From the NCBI GenBank assembly GCA_023400055.1, contig JAEXFN010000059.1, forward strand, positions 1-18,620: a stretch of 18,620 bases of DNA. The letters are read 5' to 3'. Of the stretch, positions 1 through 6,051 are shown one piece after another. The notes under the pieces were generated by a model. It was given only the letters and a program-made list of their open reading frames with translations, was not told where the DNA came from and did no database searches. The DNA comes from Bacillota bacterium (GTDB lineage: Bacteria; Bacillota; UBA4882; UBA8346). Position 1 is the stretch's first letter; the number at the start of each line of letters is the position of its first letter. The position numbers and the translations under genes are program-made.

Positions 1-89
1 GATTTTTAAAAATCTACAGTTAAAACGATGTTGAGTGACAGAAAGCCGTATTTGTTGTATCTTAGGAGAAAGTCTTGCCAATCCAGCTT

Positions 90-310
90 AATCCTGTGCG
101 AAATGTCCAGGGGTTGAACGGTCAACCACTAGGACCTACCCCACCGCAGGGCCTCATGCCGGCCCTTGACCCGGCATTTACCTTTACCAAACGTACCGAT
201 GCTATTAAGACACTATTCTGTCCATCGCAACTCTGCTTGAAAGTAATTCTGTTTGGCAACGGCATGCGCTCCATTCGCAATGCCGTGCCGGTCTACCTCC
301 CTGTAGACCG
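90..310. other. Hairpin-rich structured island, unidentified
   Basis: Four strong inverted repeats lie close together. They are 112-117/122-127 (6 bp, loop 4), 156-162/171-177 (7 bp, loop 8), 255-268/276-289 (about 13 bp with single bulged A residues, loop 7) and 289-296/303-310 (8 bp, loop 6). The first 14 bases of the window (GATTTTTAAAAATC) are also a perfect palindrome. A weak 81-codon frame (TTG at 75, stop ending at 320) has an AGGAG 6 bases upstream, but its product matches nothing I recognise and the stems dominate the sequence. It may be a structured RNA, a decayed intron-like or repeat element, or a small mobile remnant. Strand is undetermined. Confidence 0.4.
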
Positions 311-368
311 TTTGGGCTGATACTCTAGCTGTAAAAAACAAAACCAAGAGAAATTTTTAGCATTCATA

Positions 369-515
369 CAGCCGCCAGGGATGGCGGCTGCGCGGCGTTG
401 CTGCCCGGATGAAAGCACCGCTGTCGGCTTGGGACCATCATAGAGAAGACGCCGGCAAGGGAGACCGGCGGCCAATTCATTGTCCATTTACCTTGCCGGT
501 TCAGGGATGAACCGG
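369..515. repeat. Two hairpins with different stems and the same loop
   Basis: Hairpin A is an 8-bp perfect stem, 369-376 with 383-390 (CAGCCGCC/GGCGGCTG). Hairpin B is a 7-bp perfect stem, 496-502 with 509-515 (CCGGTTC/GAACCGG). Both enclose exactly the same six-base loop, AGGGAT (377-382 and 503-508). A weaker 5-bp inverted repeat, 451-455/465-469, lies between them. A constant loop on unrelated but perfectly paired stems suggests a structural motif rather than simple copying. No gene is recognisable here. Confidence 0.5.
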
Positions 516-529
516 ACATTGGAGGGGTT

Positions 530-636
530 CTAAGGGGAAGCAGCGTCCCCTTAGCGGCGGGGTCGCAAGGGGTTTGCCGCCAAACCCTTTGCACTCTGTT
601 ACGCTAAGTTAGCGTAACAGTCCGCCTGCAGGCGGA
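530..636. repeat. Cluster of four consecutive palindromes
   Basis: The perfect or near-perfect inverted repeats follow one another. They are 530-537/547-554 (CTAAGGGG/CCCCTTAG), 567-576/581-590 (10 bp with one G-T pair, loop 4), 596-607/609-620 (CTGTTACGCTAA and its complement around a single G), and 621-636 (TCCGCCTGCAGGCGGA, perfect). Only the third and fourth abut directly. The arrangement resembles REP/BIME-type intergenic palindrome clusters. No T-run follows any of them, so they are unlikely to be simple terminators. Confidence 0.55.
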
Positions 637-736
637 ATCCTTGTTTTAGGCCCAAAATCTTAAAACCATCATACCCCAAAAACTTTAGCTTACATTTCAA
701 AGCGATTTCCTATCTTCAAATCGACCGATCTCCTAC

Positions 737-760
737 CTTCGAGTCCCTCGGAAGTTTTTT
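737..760 (+). terminator. Terminator-like hairpin
   Basis: Bases 737-743 (CTTCGAG) pair with 747-749 and 51-54 of the same line (CTC, one bulged G at 750, GAAG 751-754), with a three-base loop. Six T residues follow at 755-760. The stem is short and bulged, so the call is tentative. If real, it would end a + strand transcript through the hairpin-rich island upstream. Confidence 0.35.
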
Positions 761-817
761 GTTGTTATCAGAGAAAGAGACTGGATTTTGGGTTGGCCTG
801 TATGTCAATCAATTCTG

Positions 818-1111
818 CTTTCCGATGGCTTGGCGCAGCCTTCCCACGATTCCGGCCGGCTTCCCGGCGCCCCGGTACCGGTTCCCCGAGGATGGGTCCT
901 GCATCCCCGAACTTTGAAACAGTTTCTCCAACGATCGAAGATGCTTCCCCAAACCTCGGGGAAGAAGGGACGGTTCTCATATAAACAGGGACGGTCTTCG
1001 AGGAAGCAGTGATGGTTCTTGAAGATGCAGGTACGCTTCTTGAGAATGTTTCCCCAAGGCTTGGGGAAGTAGGGATGGTCTTTGGGGAAGCAGGGATGGC
1101 TTCGTCCTATG
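818..1111. repeat. 21-bp tandem repeat array 1
   Basis: A degenerate unit recurs with a 21-bp period. Unit starts fall at 818, 840, 860, 881, 902, 923, 944, 965, 986, 1007, 1028, 1049, 1070 and 1091; from 860 on every step is exactly 21. Two unit flavours occur, one like CAGGGATGGTCTTNGAGGAAG without its last base, the other a self-complementary type with CTTCCCC and GGGGAAG ends (944 and 1049). Because 21 is a multiple of three, every frame reads as heptads. The + frame from 793 is interrupted only by TAA at 982-984 up to 1197. No start with a good ribosome site was found, so I treat it as non-coding or decayed. Confidence 0.8.
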
Positions 1112-1288
1112 AAAGGACCATGACGTACCTTACAAGGACGAAGACTATACCTAACAAGGATCGAGGCGTACCTGACAAGGACGCGAAGGTCCTTTGAGGG
1201 GCGAAGACCGTCCCTAACACGGACATGTCTCATCCCTAAAGGGATGACGATTGTCCCTAAAGGATCAAAGACCATACCTGACATGACA
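1112..1288. repeat. 21-22-bp tandem repeat array 2, inverted relative to array 1
   Basis: Units centred on T(A/C)CCT recur with the T at 1126, 1148, 1169, 1190, 1211, 1233, 1254 and 1275, giving steps of 21 or 22 bp. The unit is the reverse complement of the array 1 unit: 1266-1280 matches the complement of 1070-1084 at 13 of 15 positions. The orientation switches at a small inverted repeat, 1104-1108/1114-1118 (GTCCT/AGGAC). In one + frame the units read as heptads such as IPNKDRG and VPDKDAK before stops appear after 1194. Confidence 0.7.
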
Positions 1289-1568
1289 GCGCGGATCCCG
1301 GCAGGGGCGGGGTGGATCCGGGCCGGACCAAACCATCGGAAAGCAACGCGGCGAGCCGGGAAGGCCGGATTATGCCGCGATGGAGAATCGGAAATTGCCA
1401 ATGAAAGATATTCAGTAACCGGGATTACTAGGACGATGGGGCGCGGTGCTGAAGATTGCCGCGTTTTTCCGTCGCGGCCGGCCGGTTCTCAATGCCGGCG
1501 GCGAGCCCCGGATTGTCAAGGGCGATGGGCTGCTGGATGCGGGGCAAAATCCGTGTTACAAGCTATTT
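1289..1568. other. Intergenic stretch, nothing recognised
   Basis: This GC-rich stretch between repeat array 2 and the first operator holds no open frame with a credible ribosome site. I see no RNA gene and no strong hairpin with a T-run. The long minus-strand frame spanning 805-1401 begins at a TTG without a Shine-Dalgarno sequence and is explained by the 21-bp periodicity. Confidence 0.5.
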
Positions 1569-1588
1569 ATTGTAAAAACGATTACAAT
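1569..1588. promoter_or_regulatory. Putative LacI-family operator O1
   Basis: ATTGTAA and TTACAAT arms flank AAACGA. The 16-mer core TGTAAAAACGATTACA (1571-1586) differs at one position from the core at 1705-1720. The central CG and 16-bp half-symmetric form fit LacI/GalR-family operators. It lies about 134 bp upstream of O2, so the pair could support DNA looping. Confidence 0.6.
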
Positions 1589-1668
1589 TCAATGATTATG
1601 GGGATGTTTAAGATGTTAACATATTGTTGCGGTAAATAATAATTCTAAAAATCCAGTGATTATTGGTA

Positions 1669-1697
1669 TTGCAAAGATGTTTCATAAATGTTAAAAT
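1669..1697 (+). promoter_or_regulatory. Putative sigma-A-type promoter for the LacI-led operon
   Basis: TTGCAA (1669-1674) and TAAAAT (1692-1697) are separated by exactly 17 bases. The predicted start of transcription, near 1704, falls at the edge of operator O2, so repressor bound there should block transcription. No experimental support is available. Confidence 0.55.
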
Positions 1698-1704
1698 CAG
1701 ATTG

Positions 1705-1720
1705 TGTAAAAACGTTTACA
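1705..1720. promoter_or_regulatory. Putative LacI-family operator O2 at the transcription start
   Basis: TGTAAAAACGTTTACA has 6-bp arms TGTAAA/TTTACA around AACG and sits just downstream of the predicted -10 box and 19 bases before the regulator's ATG. This is the classic position for autorepression. The spacing between TG and CG is longer than in the CcpA cre consensus, so a local LacI-family protein is the better candidate. Confidence 0.65.
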
Positions 1721-1739
1721 TCGATGAAGCGAGGCCAAG

Positions 1740-2741
1740 ATGAAAAGTTCCATCAAAGACGTTGCCGAGCAGGCCGGGGTGTCGATCGCCACGGTTTCCC
1801 GGGTCATCAACGGCAAAGACCGGGTCAATGATATTACCCGCCAAAAGGTGCTCCAAATCATTCAGGAGTTGAATTTCCGGCCGGACTACGCCGCCCGGAC
1901 CCTGGTCAAGAAGGAGACCAAGACCATCGGGTTGTTCGTGCGGTCGTTGACCAATCAATACTGGGCGATGCTGACCGATTTAATCTCCGAGCAGCTTTGG
2001 GCCTACGGCTATACCGTCAACCTCTGCAATCAGTCCGCCCTGAGCCAGGACATTCCTTATATCCGCACCTTCCTCGAACGGCGCATGGATGGCATCATCT
2101 GGGCGCTGGTTACCGACGAAGGTCTGACCAAGGAAATCTTTCAAAACCAAATCCCGGTGGTGGCGATCCAGCAAAAGATTCCCGGCGCGCACCGGGTGGC
2201 CGGGGACCATATCCGCGGCGCCATGGAAGCGGTCAACCACCTGATCGGCCTCGGCTATCAACATATCGCCCATATCGGGATCGGCTGCCCCGAACGCGAT
2301 CTGGGCTACAAGAATGCCCACATGTTGAGCGGGAGGCCCATCAATGACCGGCTGATCGTTCATGCCGATCAAAGCTTGCAGAACTCCCGGGCCGGTTACC
2401 AGGCCGCCCGGAAGCTGATTCAGTCCGGCGAACCGTTCGACGCGGTCTTCTGCGGCAACGACGCGACGGCGTTCGGAGCCATCAAAGCCATTGAGGAGAC
2501 GGGCCGGCGGGTCCCCGAGGATGTCGGCGTCGTCGGCTACGACGATTTGGATCTGGCCGCGATGTACAAGCCGGCTCTGACCACGATCCGGCAGCCGATC
2601 CGGGAGATGGCGGTGGATACCGTCAAACTGCTGATGGATTCGATCGAAAAGCCGGAGAAGACGACCGCCCCCCAGAATCATCTTTTCCAGATGGAACTGA
2701 TCATCCGTGACAGCTGCGGGGCCAAACTGCGTCAAAAATAG
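1740..2741 (+). CDS. LacI/GalR-family transcriptional repressor
   Basis: At 333 residues this has the usual length of a LacI-family repressor. Residues 1-60 carry the helix-turn-helix and hinge: IKDVAEQAGVSIATVSRVIN, then the FRPDYAARTL linker. Residues 62-330 form the periplasmic-binding-protein-like effector domain, beginning TIGLFVRSLTNQYW, with GVVGYDDLDLAAMYKPALTT near the C-terminus as is typical. The ATG at 1740 follows GAGG at 1731-1734. It heads the sugar-uptake operon, and two operator-like palindromes precede it (1569-1588 and 1705-1720), so autoregulation plus control of the downstream genes is the simplest reading. The effector is probably an imported sugar or a breakdown product, but its identity cannot be read from sequence. 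Confidence 0.93.
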   Translation: MKSSIKDVAEQAGVSIATVSRVINGKDRVNDITRQKVLQIIQELNFRPDYAARTLVKKETKTIGLFVRSLTNQYWAMLTDLISEQLWAYGYTVNLCNQSALSQDIPYIRTFLERRMDGIIWALVTDEGLTKEIFQNQIPVVAIQQKIPGAHRVAGDHIRGAMEAVNHLIGLGYQHIAHIGIGCPERDLGYKNAHMLSGRPINDRLIVHADQSLQNSRAGYQAARKLIQSGEPFDAVFCGNDATAFGAIKAIEETGRRVPEDVGVVGYDDLDLAAMYKPALTTIRQPIREMAVDTVKLLMDSIEKPEKTTAPQNHLFQMELIIRDSCGAKLRQK

Positions 2742-2774
2742 CGAGTCCGCCGGATGCGGAAGGGGGCCAATGCC

Positions 2775-3686
2775 GTGGAGATTCTGGTAGTCGGCAGCCT
2801 GAATATGGATCTGGTCTTCAACGTGACGAAACTGCCGCGGCTGGGAGAGACCGTCGCCGGTTCCGGGTTTCTGTCCATTCCCGGCGGCAAAGGGGCCAAC
2901 CAGGCGGTCGCCGCCGCGCGGCTCGGGGCCGCGGTGGGCATCATCGGCCGGGTGGGCCAGGACGATTACGGAGCCACGCTGATCGCCAACTTGGCGGCCA
3001 ACGGAGTGAATACCGGCCATCTGCAGCGGACGGCCGCCTCGCCCACCGGATTGGCCTGTATCACCGTAGCCGAAAACGGCGCCAACACGATCGTGGTTTA
3101 TCCCGGCGCCAACCGGCAATGCGGCGCCGAGGATGTTGAGGCAATCGGCTCCGTCCGGCCGCGGGCGCTCATTGCCCAGCTGGAGATCCCGCTGACAACG
3201 GTTTGCCGGGCCTTTCACATCGCCAGGGAAGGAGCGGTGCTGACGGCGCTCAATCCTTCGCCAATCCGGCCACTCCCGCCGTCGCTGCTGCGCGAGACCG
3301 ACCTTTTGATCGTCAACGAGGTGGAGGCGGAGGCGCTGGCGGAGAGCGCGGTCACCGATACGCAGAGCGCCTTGGCCGCCGCCCGAAAACTGCGGCGCTT
3401 AGGCCCGGAGCGGTGCGTGGTTACGCTCGGCGAGAAAGGCGCGGTTTACGACGGACCCGAAGGCGAGCTGTACCAACCGGCCTTCCCGGTCCAAGCCGTG
3501 GATACGACCGCCGCCGGGGACTCGTTTGCCGCGGCGCTGCTCACTTCCTTGCTCCATGACAATGATATCCGTTTGGCCATGCGGTTCGCCGCAGCGGTGG
3601 GCGCGTTGACCGCCACCCGGCTGGGAGCCCAATCGTCTTTGCCGCGCCGGACGGAGGTCGAATCATTCCTGGCCGCTCAACCTTGA
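2775..3686 (+). CDS. PfkB-family sugar kinase, ribokinase-like
   Basis: Carbohydrate kinase of about 303 residues, the usual PfkB size, that would phosphorylate a sugar with ATP in the cytosol. The N-terminus EILVVGSLNMDLVF and the substrate motif GGKGANQ (residues 37-43) are ribokinase-like. The C-terminal signature DTTAAGDSF (243-251) carries the anion hole and catalytic base D249. I chose GTG at 2775 because AGGGGG at 2761-2766 lies eight bases before it and the protein then starts in the family's normal place; ATG at 2754 adds seven unsupported residues. It follows the repressor by 33 bases and precedes the permease by 42, so it is operonic. Ribokinase, another pentose or hexose kinase, or a nucleoside kinase are all possible. 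Confidence 0.9.
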   Translation: MEILVVGSLNMDLVFNVTKLPRLGETVAGSGFLSIPGGKGANQAVAAARLGAAVGIIGRVGQDDYGATLIANLAANGVNTGHLQRTAASPTGLACITVAENGANTIVVYPGANRQCGAEDVEAIGSVRPRALIAQLEIPLTTVCRAFHIAREGAVLTALNPSPIRPLPPSLLRETDLLIVNEVEAEALAESAVTDTQSALAAARKLRRLGPERCVVTLGEKGAVYDGPEGELYQPAFPVQAVDTTAAGDSFAAALLTSLLHDNDIRLAMRFAAAVGALTATRLGAQSSLPRRTEVESFLAAQP

Positions 3687-3728
3687 ACCCCTTCCCGGAA
3701 GATGCGTTTCAAAAAGGAGGATGCGCCT

Positions 3729-4571
3729 GTGGATACTTTCTATCCCTGGAAGGCCAAGAGTCTGAACTTTCTGAAATACGCCTTTGTAATCACTGTGACC
3801 CTGGTTACCCTGTTCCCGTTTTATTGGATGATCCTGACTTCGCTGCGCCGGCCGGATATGCTCTACTCCAACGAGCTGTTTTCCTTGAAAGGACTGACCT
3901 TCGGGCATTATATCGAGGTCTGGACCCGTTCCCAGTTCCCCAAGAATGTCGCCAACAGTGTTTTGGTATCCACGGTATCCACCCTGTTCTGTATCGCCCT
4001 CTCCTGTCTCAGCGGTTACGCGCTTTCGCGGTTTAAGTTCCGCTGGAAGAAGCTCTATGACCGGGGCTTGCTGCTGGTATACATGTTTCCCACCGTGGTG
4101 GTGGCCATTCCCCTGTTCATCGCCATGCGAACCTACGGCCTATTGGATACCTACTTTTCGTTAATTGTAGCCTACACCACTTTTTCCTTACCGTTTTGCA
4201 TCTGGATGCTGCGTAGCTTCTTTGACGGAGTCCCGACCGACCTGGAGGAAGCGGCGATGATCGACGGCTGCAGCCGGTTGCAGATCCTGTGCCGGATCGT
4301 GCTGCCGGTGGCTTTGCCGGGCATCGCGGCGGTGGCCATCTTCACCTTTTTGAACGCCTGGAAAGAATTCTTATTTGCCCAAACCTTCATTCAATCCTCG
4401 GGCAAATTCACGATCCCGGTCGGGCTGCGCATGTTTCAGCAACAATATGACGCCAGGTTTGACCTGATCATGTCAGCGACTACGATCTCCACCATTCCCA
4501 TCGTCGTTTTCTTCTTCTTTATGGAACGCTTTTTGGTTGAAGGCTTAACCGCCGGAGCCACCAAAGGATAA
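3729..4571 (+). CDS. ABC sugar transporter permease, MalG type (CUT1)
   Basis: Inner-membrane permease of about 280 residues with the profile of the second (MalG/UgpE-like) CUT1 subunit. A first membrane segment (LKYAFVITVTLVTLFPFYWM) follows a short cytosolic start, several more hydrophobic segments follow, and a cytosolic EAA loop with EEAAMIDGCSRLQILCRIVL lies near residues 173-192; this loop docks on the ATPase. The GTG at 3729 is preferred because AGGAGG (3715-3720) lies eight bases upstream; the in-frame ATG at 3702 lies upstream of that site. It sits before, not after, the binding protein, which is unusual. No ATPase gene is nearby, so it probably shares an MsmX/UgpC-type ATPase encoded elsewhere. 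Confidence 0.93.
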   Translation: MDTFYPWKAKSLNFLKYAFVITVTLVTLFPFYWMILTSLRRPDMLYSNELFSLKGLTFGHYIEVWTRSQFPKNVANSVLVSTVSTLFCIALSCLSGYALSRFKFRWKKLYDRGLLLVYMFPTVVVAIPLFIAMRTYGLLDTYFSLIVAYTTFSLPFCIWMLRSFFDGVPTDLEEAAMIDGCSRLQILCRIVLPVALPGIAAVAIFTFLNAWKEFLFAQTFIQSSGKFTIPVGLRMFQQQYDARFDLIMSATTISTIPIVVFFFFMERFLVEGLTAGATKG

Positions 4572-4581
4572 GCCGGTCGAT

Positions 4582-4602
4582 AAGGAGGTGACTGTGGCCT
4601 GA
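4582..4602 (+). promoter_or_regulatory. Orphan perfect Shine-Dalgarno with a two-codon frame
   Basis: AAGGAGGTGA at 4582-4591 is a near-complete match to the 16S anti-Shine-Dalgarno. It is followed two bases later by GTG GCC TGA (4594-4602), a start, one codon and a stop. No longer frame uses this site. It could be the scar of a deleted gene between permease and binding protein, a minimal upstream frame, or a ribosome standby site for the binding-protein gene about 110 bases downstream. Confidence 0.4.
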
Positions 4603-4616
4603 GTTCCGGTTTCATG

Positions 4617-4670
4617 TGCAACGGCCTTTTTCGCAATCCAATATACTCCTCGGGGTCCCCGGCCGTTGCA
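4617..4670 (+). promoter_or_regulatory. Long-stem intercistronic hairpin upstream of the binding-protein gene
   Basis: TGCAACGGCC (4617-4626) pairs perfectly with GGCCGTTGCA (4661-4670), enclosing 34 bases that include a smaller GGGGTCCCC fold. It lies 42 bases before the ATG of the solute-binding protein and no T-run follows. With the hairpin at 6004-6033 it brackets the gene, as expected of an mRNA processing or stabilising element. Confidence 0.5.
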
Positions 4671-4711
4671 TACAAACTCCAAGCAAAATAAAAAAGGGAG
4701 GAAGTTTGAGA

Positions 4712-5986
4712 ATGGGTAAGAGAGTGAAATGGCCGATTGCCTTGTTCGTGGTCGCGATGGTACTGGTTTCGTTGGCCAGTGTCTATGCCGCTCCCGTAAG
4801 CATCAAATTCTGGTACATGGCCTGGGGTCCCAATTATGAAGCGGTTTTGAAAGATATCATCGCTAACTTTGAAAAAGCCAATCCCGGCGTCAATGTCCAG
4901 GCCGAAGCCGTGCCTTGGACCGGTTATGTTCAGAAGTTCCGCACCGCCGTCGAGGGCAAAGCCGCGCCGGATATCAGTGAGGGCTCTTCCTATCAACCCA
5001 GTTTTTACGCTGCCAAGGACGAGATTTTGCCGGTTGACGATATCATCGCGCAGTGGAAAAAGGAAGGCCGCTTGAAGGATCTGGTCTCCGAAAACCATAA
5101 AAACTGGTACCTGAACGGACACTACTACGCCCTGCCGACGCAGGTCGATACCCGGATGGTGCTCTACCGCAAGGATATGTTCGAGAAGGCCAATGTCAAA
5201 GTTCCGGCCAATTGGGACGATTTTGAGGCGGCCGCCAAAAAACTGACCAGCGGGGATACTTACGGTTTCGTGGTCCGTTACAGCCGGACCCACGGCCCGC
5301 AACAGTTTTTCCTTTCGTTAATGCTGCAGAACAACACCTCGATCTTTGATAAAAAAGGGCGGATCGTTCTGAAAAATCCGCGCACCGTCCAGGCCCTGAA
5401 ATTCATGAAGAGGCTCTGGGACGATAAAGTGGTTCCCGCCGGAGCCACCGGTTACCAATTGGATGACGCCCGCCGGGTCTTTCTCCAGGGCAAAGCGGCG
5501 ATGATCTTCGATACGCCGCTCTTGATCGCCCAAATTGCCAAAGAGGCGCCGCAACTCATGGACAAAGTGGCCGTCGCCCCGGTGATGCAGGGACCGGCCG
5601 GTAAGAAAGGCATGTCCGCCTGGACCAATCCGATCATGATCTATAAGCAAAGCAAGCATCCGGCCGAGGCGAAAGCTTTCCTCAAATACTTCACCAGCCC
5701 CGAGAACATGCGCAAGATTTACAATACCGGCGAGTACGGCTACCCGGTCTGGAAGAGCATGTCGGACGTCCCGTACTATACCAAATCCGAATTGTCGAAG
5801 TATGTGGTGGAAAACCTCCTGCCCTATGGCCATGATTACTCCTATCCCGTGGGCGGCAGCCCGATCATTCCGGCCATCGAGGAGCAGTGGATCCTGACCG
5901 ATATGGTCATTGAAACCTGCATCTCTAACGTTCCTCCGGAAACCGCCATTCAAAACGCGATCAATAAAATCAAACAGATTCGATAA
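4712..5986 (+). CDS. Extracellular sugar-binding protein of a CUT1 ABC importer
   Basis: Family 1 (MalE-like) solute-binding protein of 424 residues that captures the oligosaccharide outside the cytoplasmic membrane. The N-terminus has a basic stretch (MGKRVKW) and a hydrophobic core, then a predicted signal peptidase I site after residue 26 (VYA, then APVSIKFWYM). There is no lipobox cysteine. The mature protein shows typical features: IKFWYMAWG, a FEKANPGVNVQ segment, WTNPIMIYKQSKHPAEAKAF, and an aromatic-rich C-terminal lobe. ATG 4712 follows GGGAGG at 4696-4701; an upstream in-frame extension to 4616 would bury the signal peptide. It is sandwiched between the two permease genes and bracketed by hairpins. 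Confidence 0.93.
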   Translation: MGKRVKWPIALFVVAMVLVSLASVYAAPVSIKFWYMAWGPNYEAVLKDIIANFEKANPGVNVQAEAVPWTGYVQKFRTAVEGKAAPDISEGSSYQPSFYAAKDEILPVDDIIAQWKKEGRLKDLVSENHKNWYLNGHYYALPTQVDTRMVLYRKDMFEKANVKVPANWDDFEAAAKKLTSGDTYGFVVRYSRTHGPQQFFLSLMLQNNTSIFDKKGRIVLKNPRTVQALKFMKRLWDDKVVPAGATGYQLDDARRVFLQGKAAMIFDTPLLIAQIAKEAPQLMDKVAVAPVMQGPAGKKGMSAWTNPIMIYKQSKHPAEAKAFLKYFTSPENMRKIYNTGEYGYPVWKSMSDVPYYTKSELSKYVVENLLPYGHDYSYPVGGSPIIPAIEEQWILTDMVIETCISNVPPETAIQNAINKIKQIR

Positions 5987-6003
5987 GCCACGCCGGTAAT
6001 TCA

Positions 6004-6033
6004 GTGCGGAACCGGCTAAGGCCGGTCCCGCAC
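6004..6033 (+). promoter_or_regulatory. Intercistronic hairpin after the binding-protein gene
   Basis: GTGCGG-A-ACCGGC (6004-6016) pairs with GCCGGT-C-CCGCAC (6021-6033): twelve pairs with one A/C mismatch and a four-base TAAG loop. No T-run follows. The next gene's ribosome site starts five bases later. It resembles the malE-malF type of hairpin that protects upstream mRNA and lowers downstream permease expression. Confidence 0.6.
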
Positions 6034-6051
6034 CCTTAAGGAGTGTGTGCC

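Noticed and set aside
90..310. Group II intron end (GTGCG at 96-100 resembles the 5' boundary)
   Set aside because: No domain V hairpin or reverse transcriptase was found, so the five-base match is not enough to call an intron.
818..1288. CRISPR array
   Set aside because: The period is 21 bp with no distinction between constant repeat and unique spacer, and no cas genes are in the window.
805..1401. Minus-strand open frame of 198 codons across the repeat arrays
   Set aside because: It starts at TTG without a Shine-Dalgarno sequence and its openness follows from the 21-bp period. I treat the arrays as repeats rather than a gene.
1244..1639. Plus-strand frame of 131 codons before the repressor
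   Set aside because: It runs through the operator O1 region, has no ribosome site and an Arg/Gly-rich translation with no domain.
1705..1720. CcpA catabolite-response element
   Set aside because: TG and CG are separated by six bases rather than the four of the cre consensus, and the motif is duplicated beside a LacI-family gene, so a local operator fits better.
1980..3218. Minus-strand open frame of 412 codons opposite the repressor and kinase genes
   Set aside because: It is antisense to two well-supported genes with full motifs and has low-complexity, Gly/Asp/Arg-rich composition. Long antisense frames are expected in GC-rich coding DNA.
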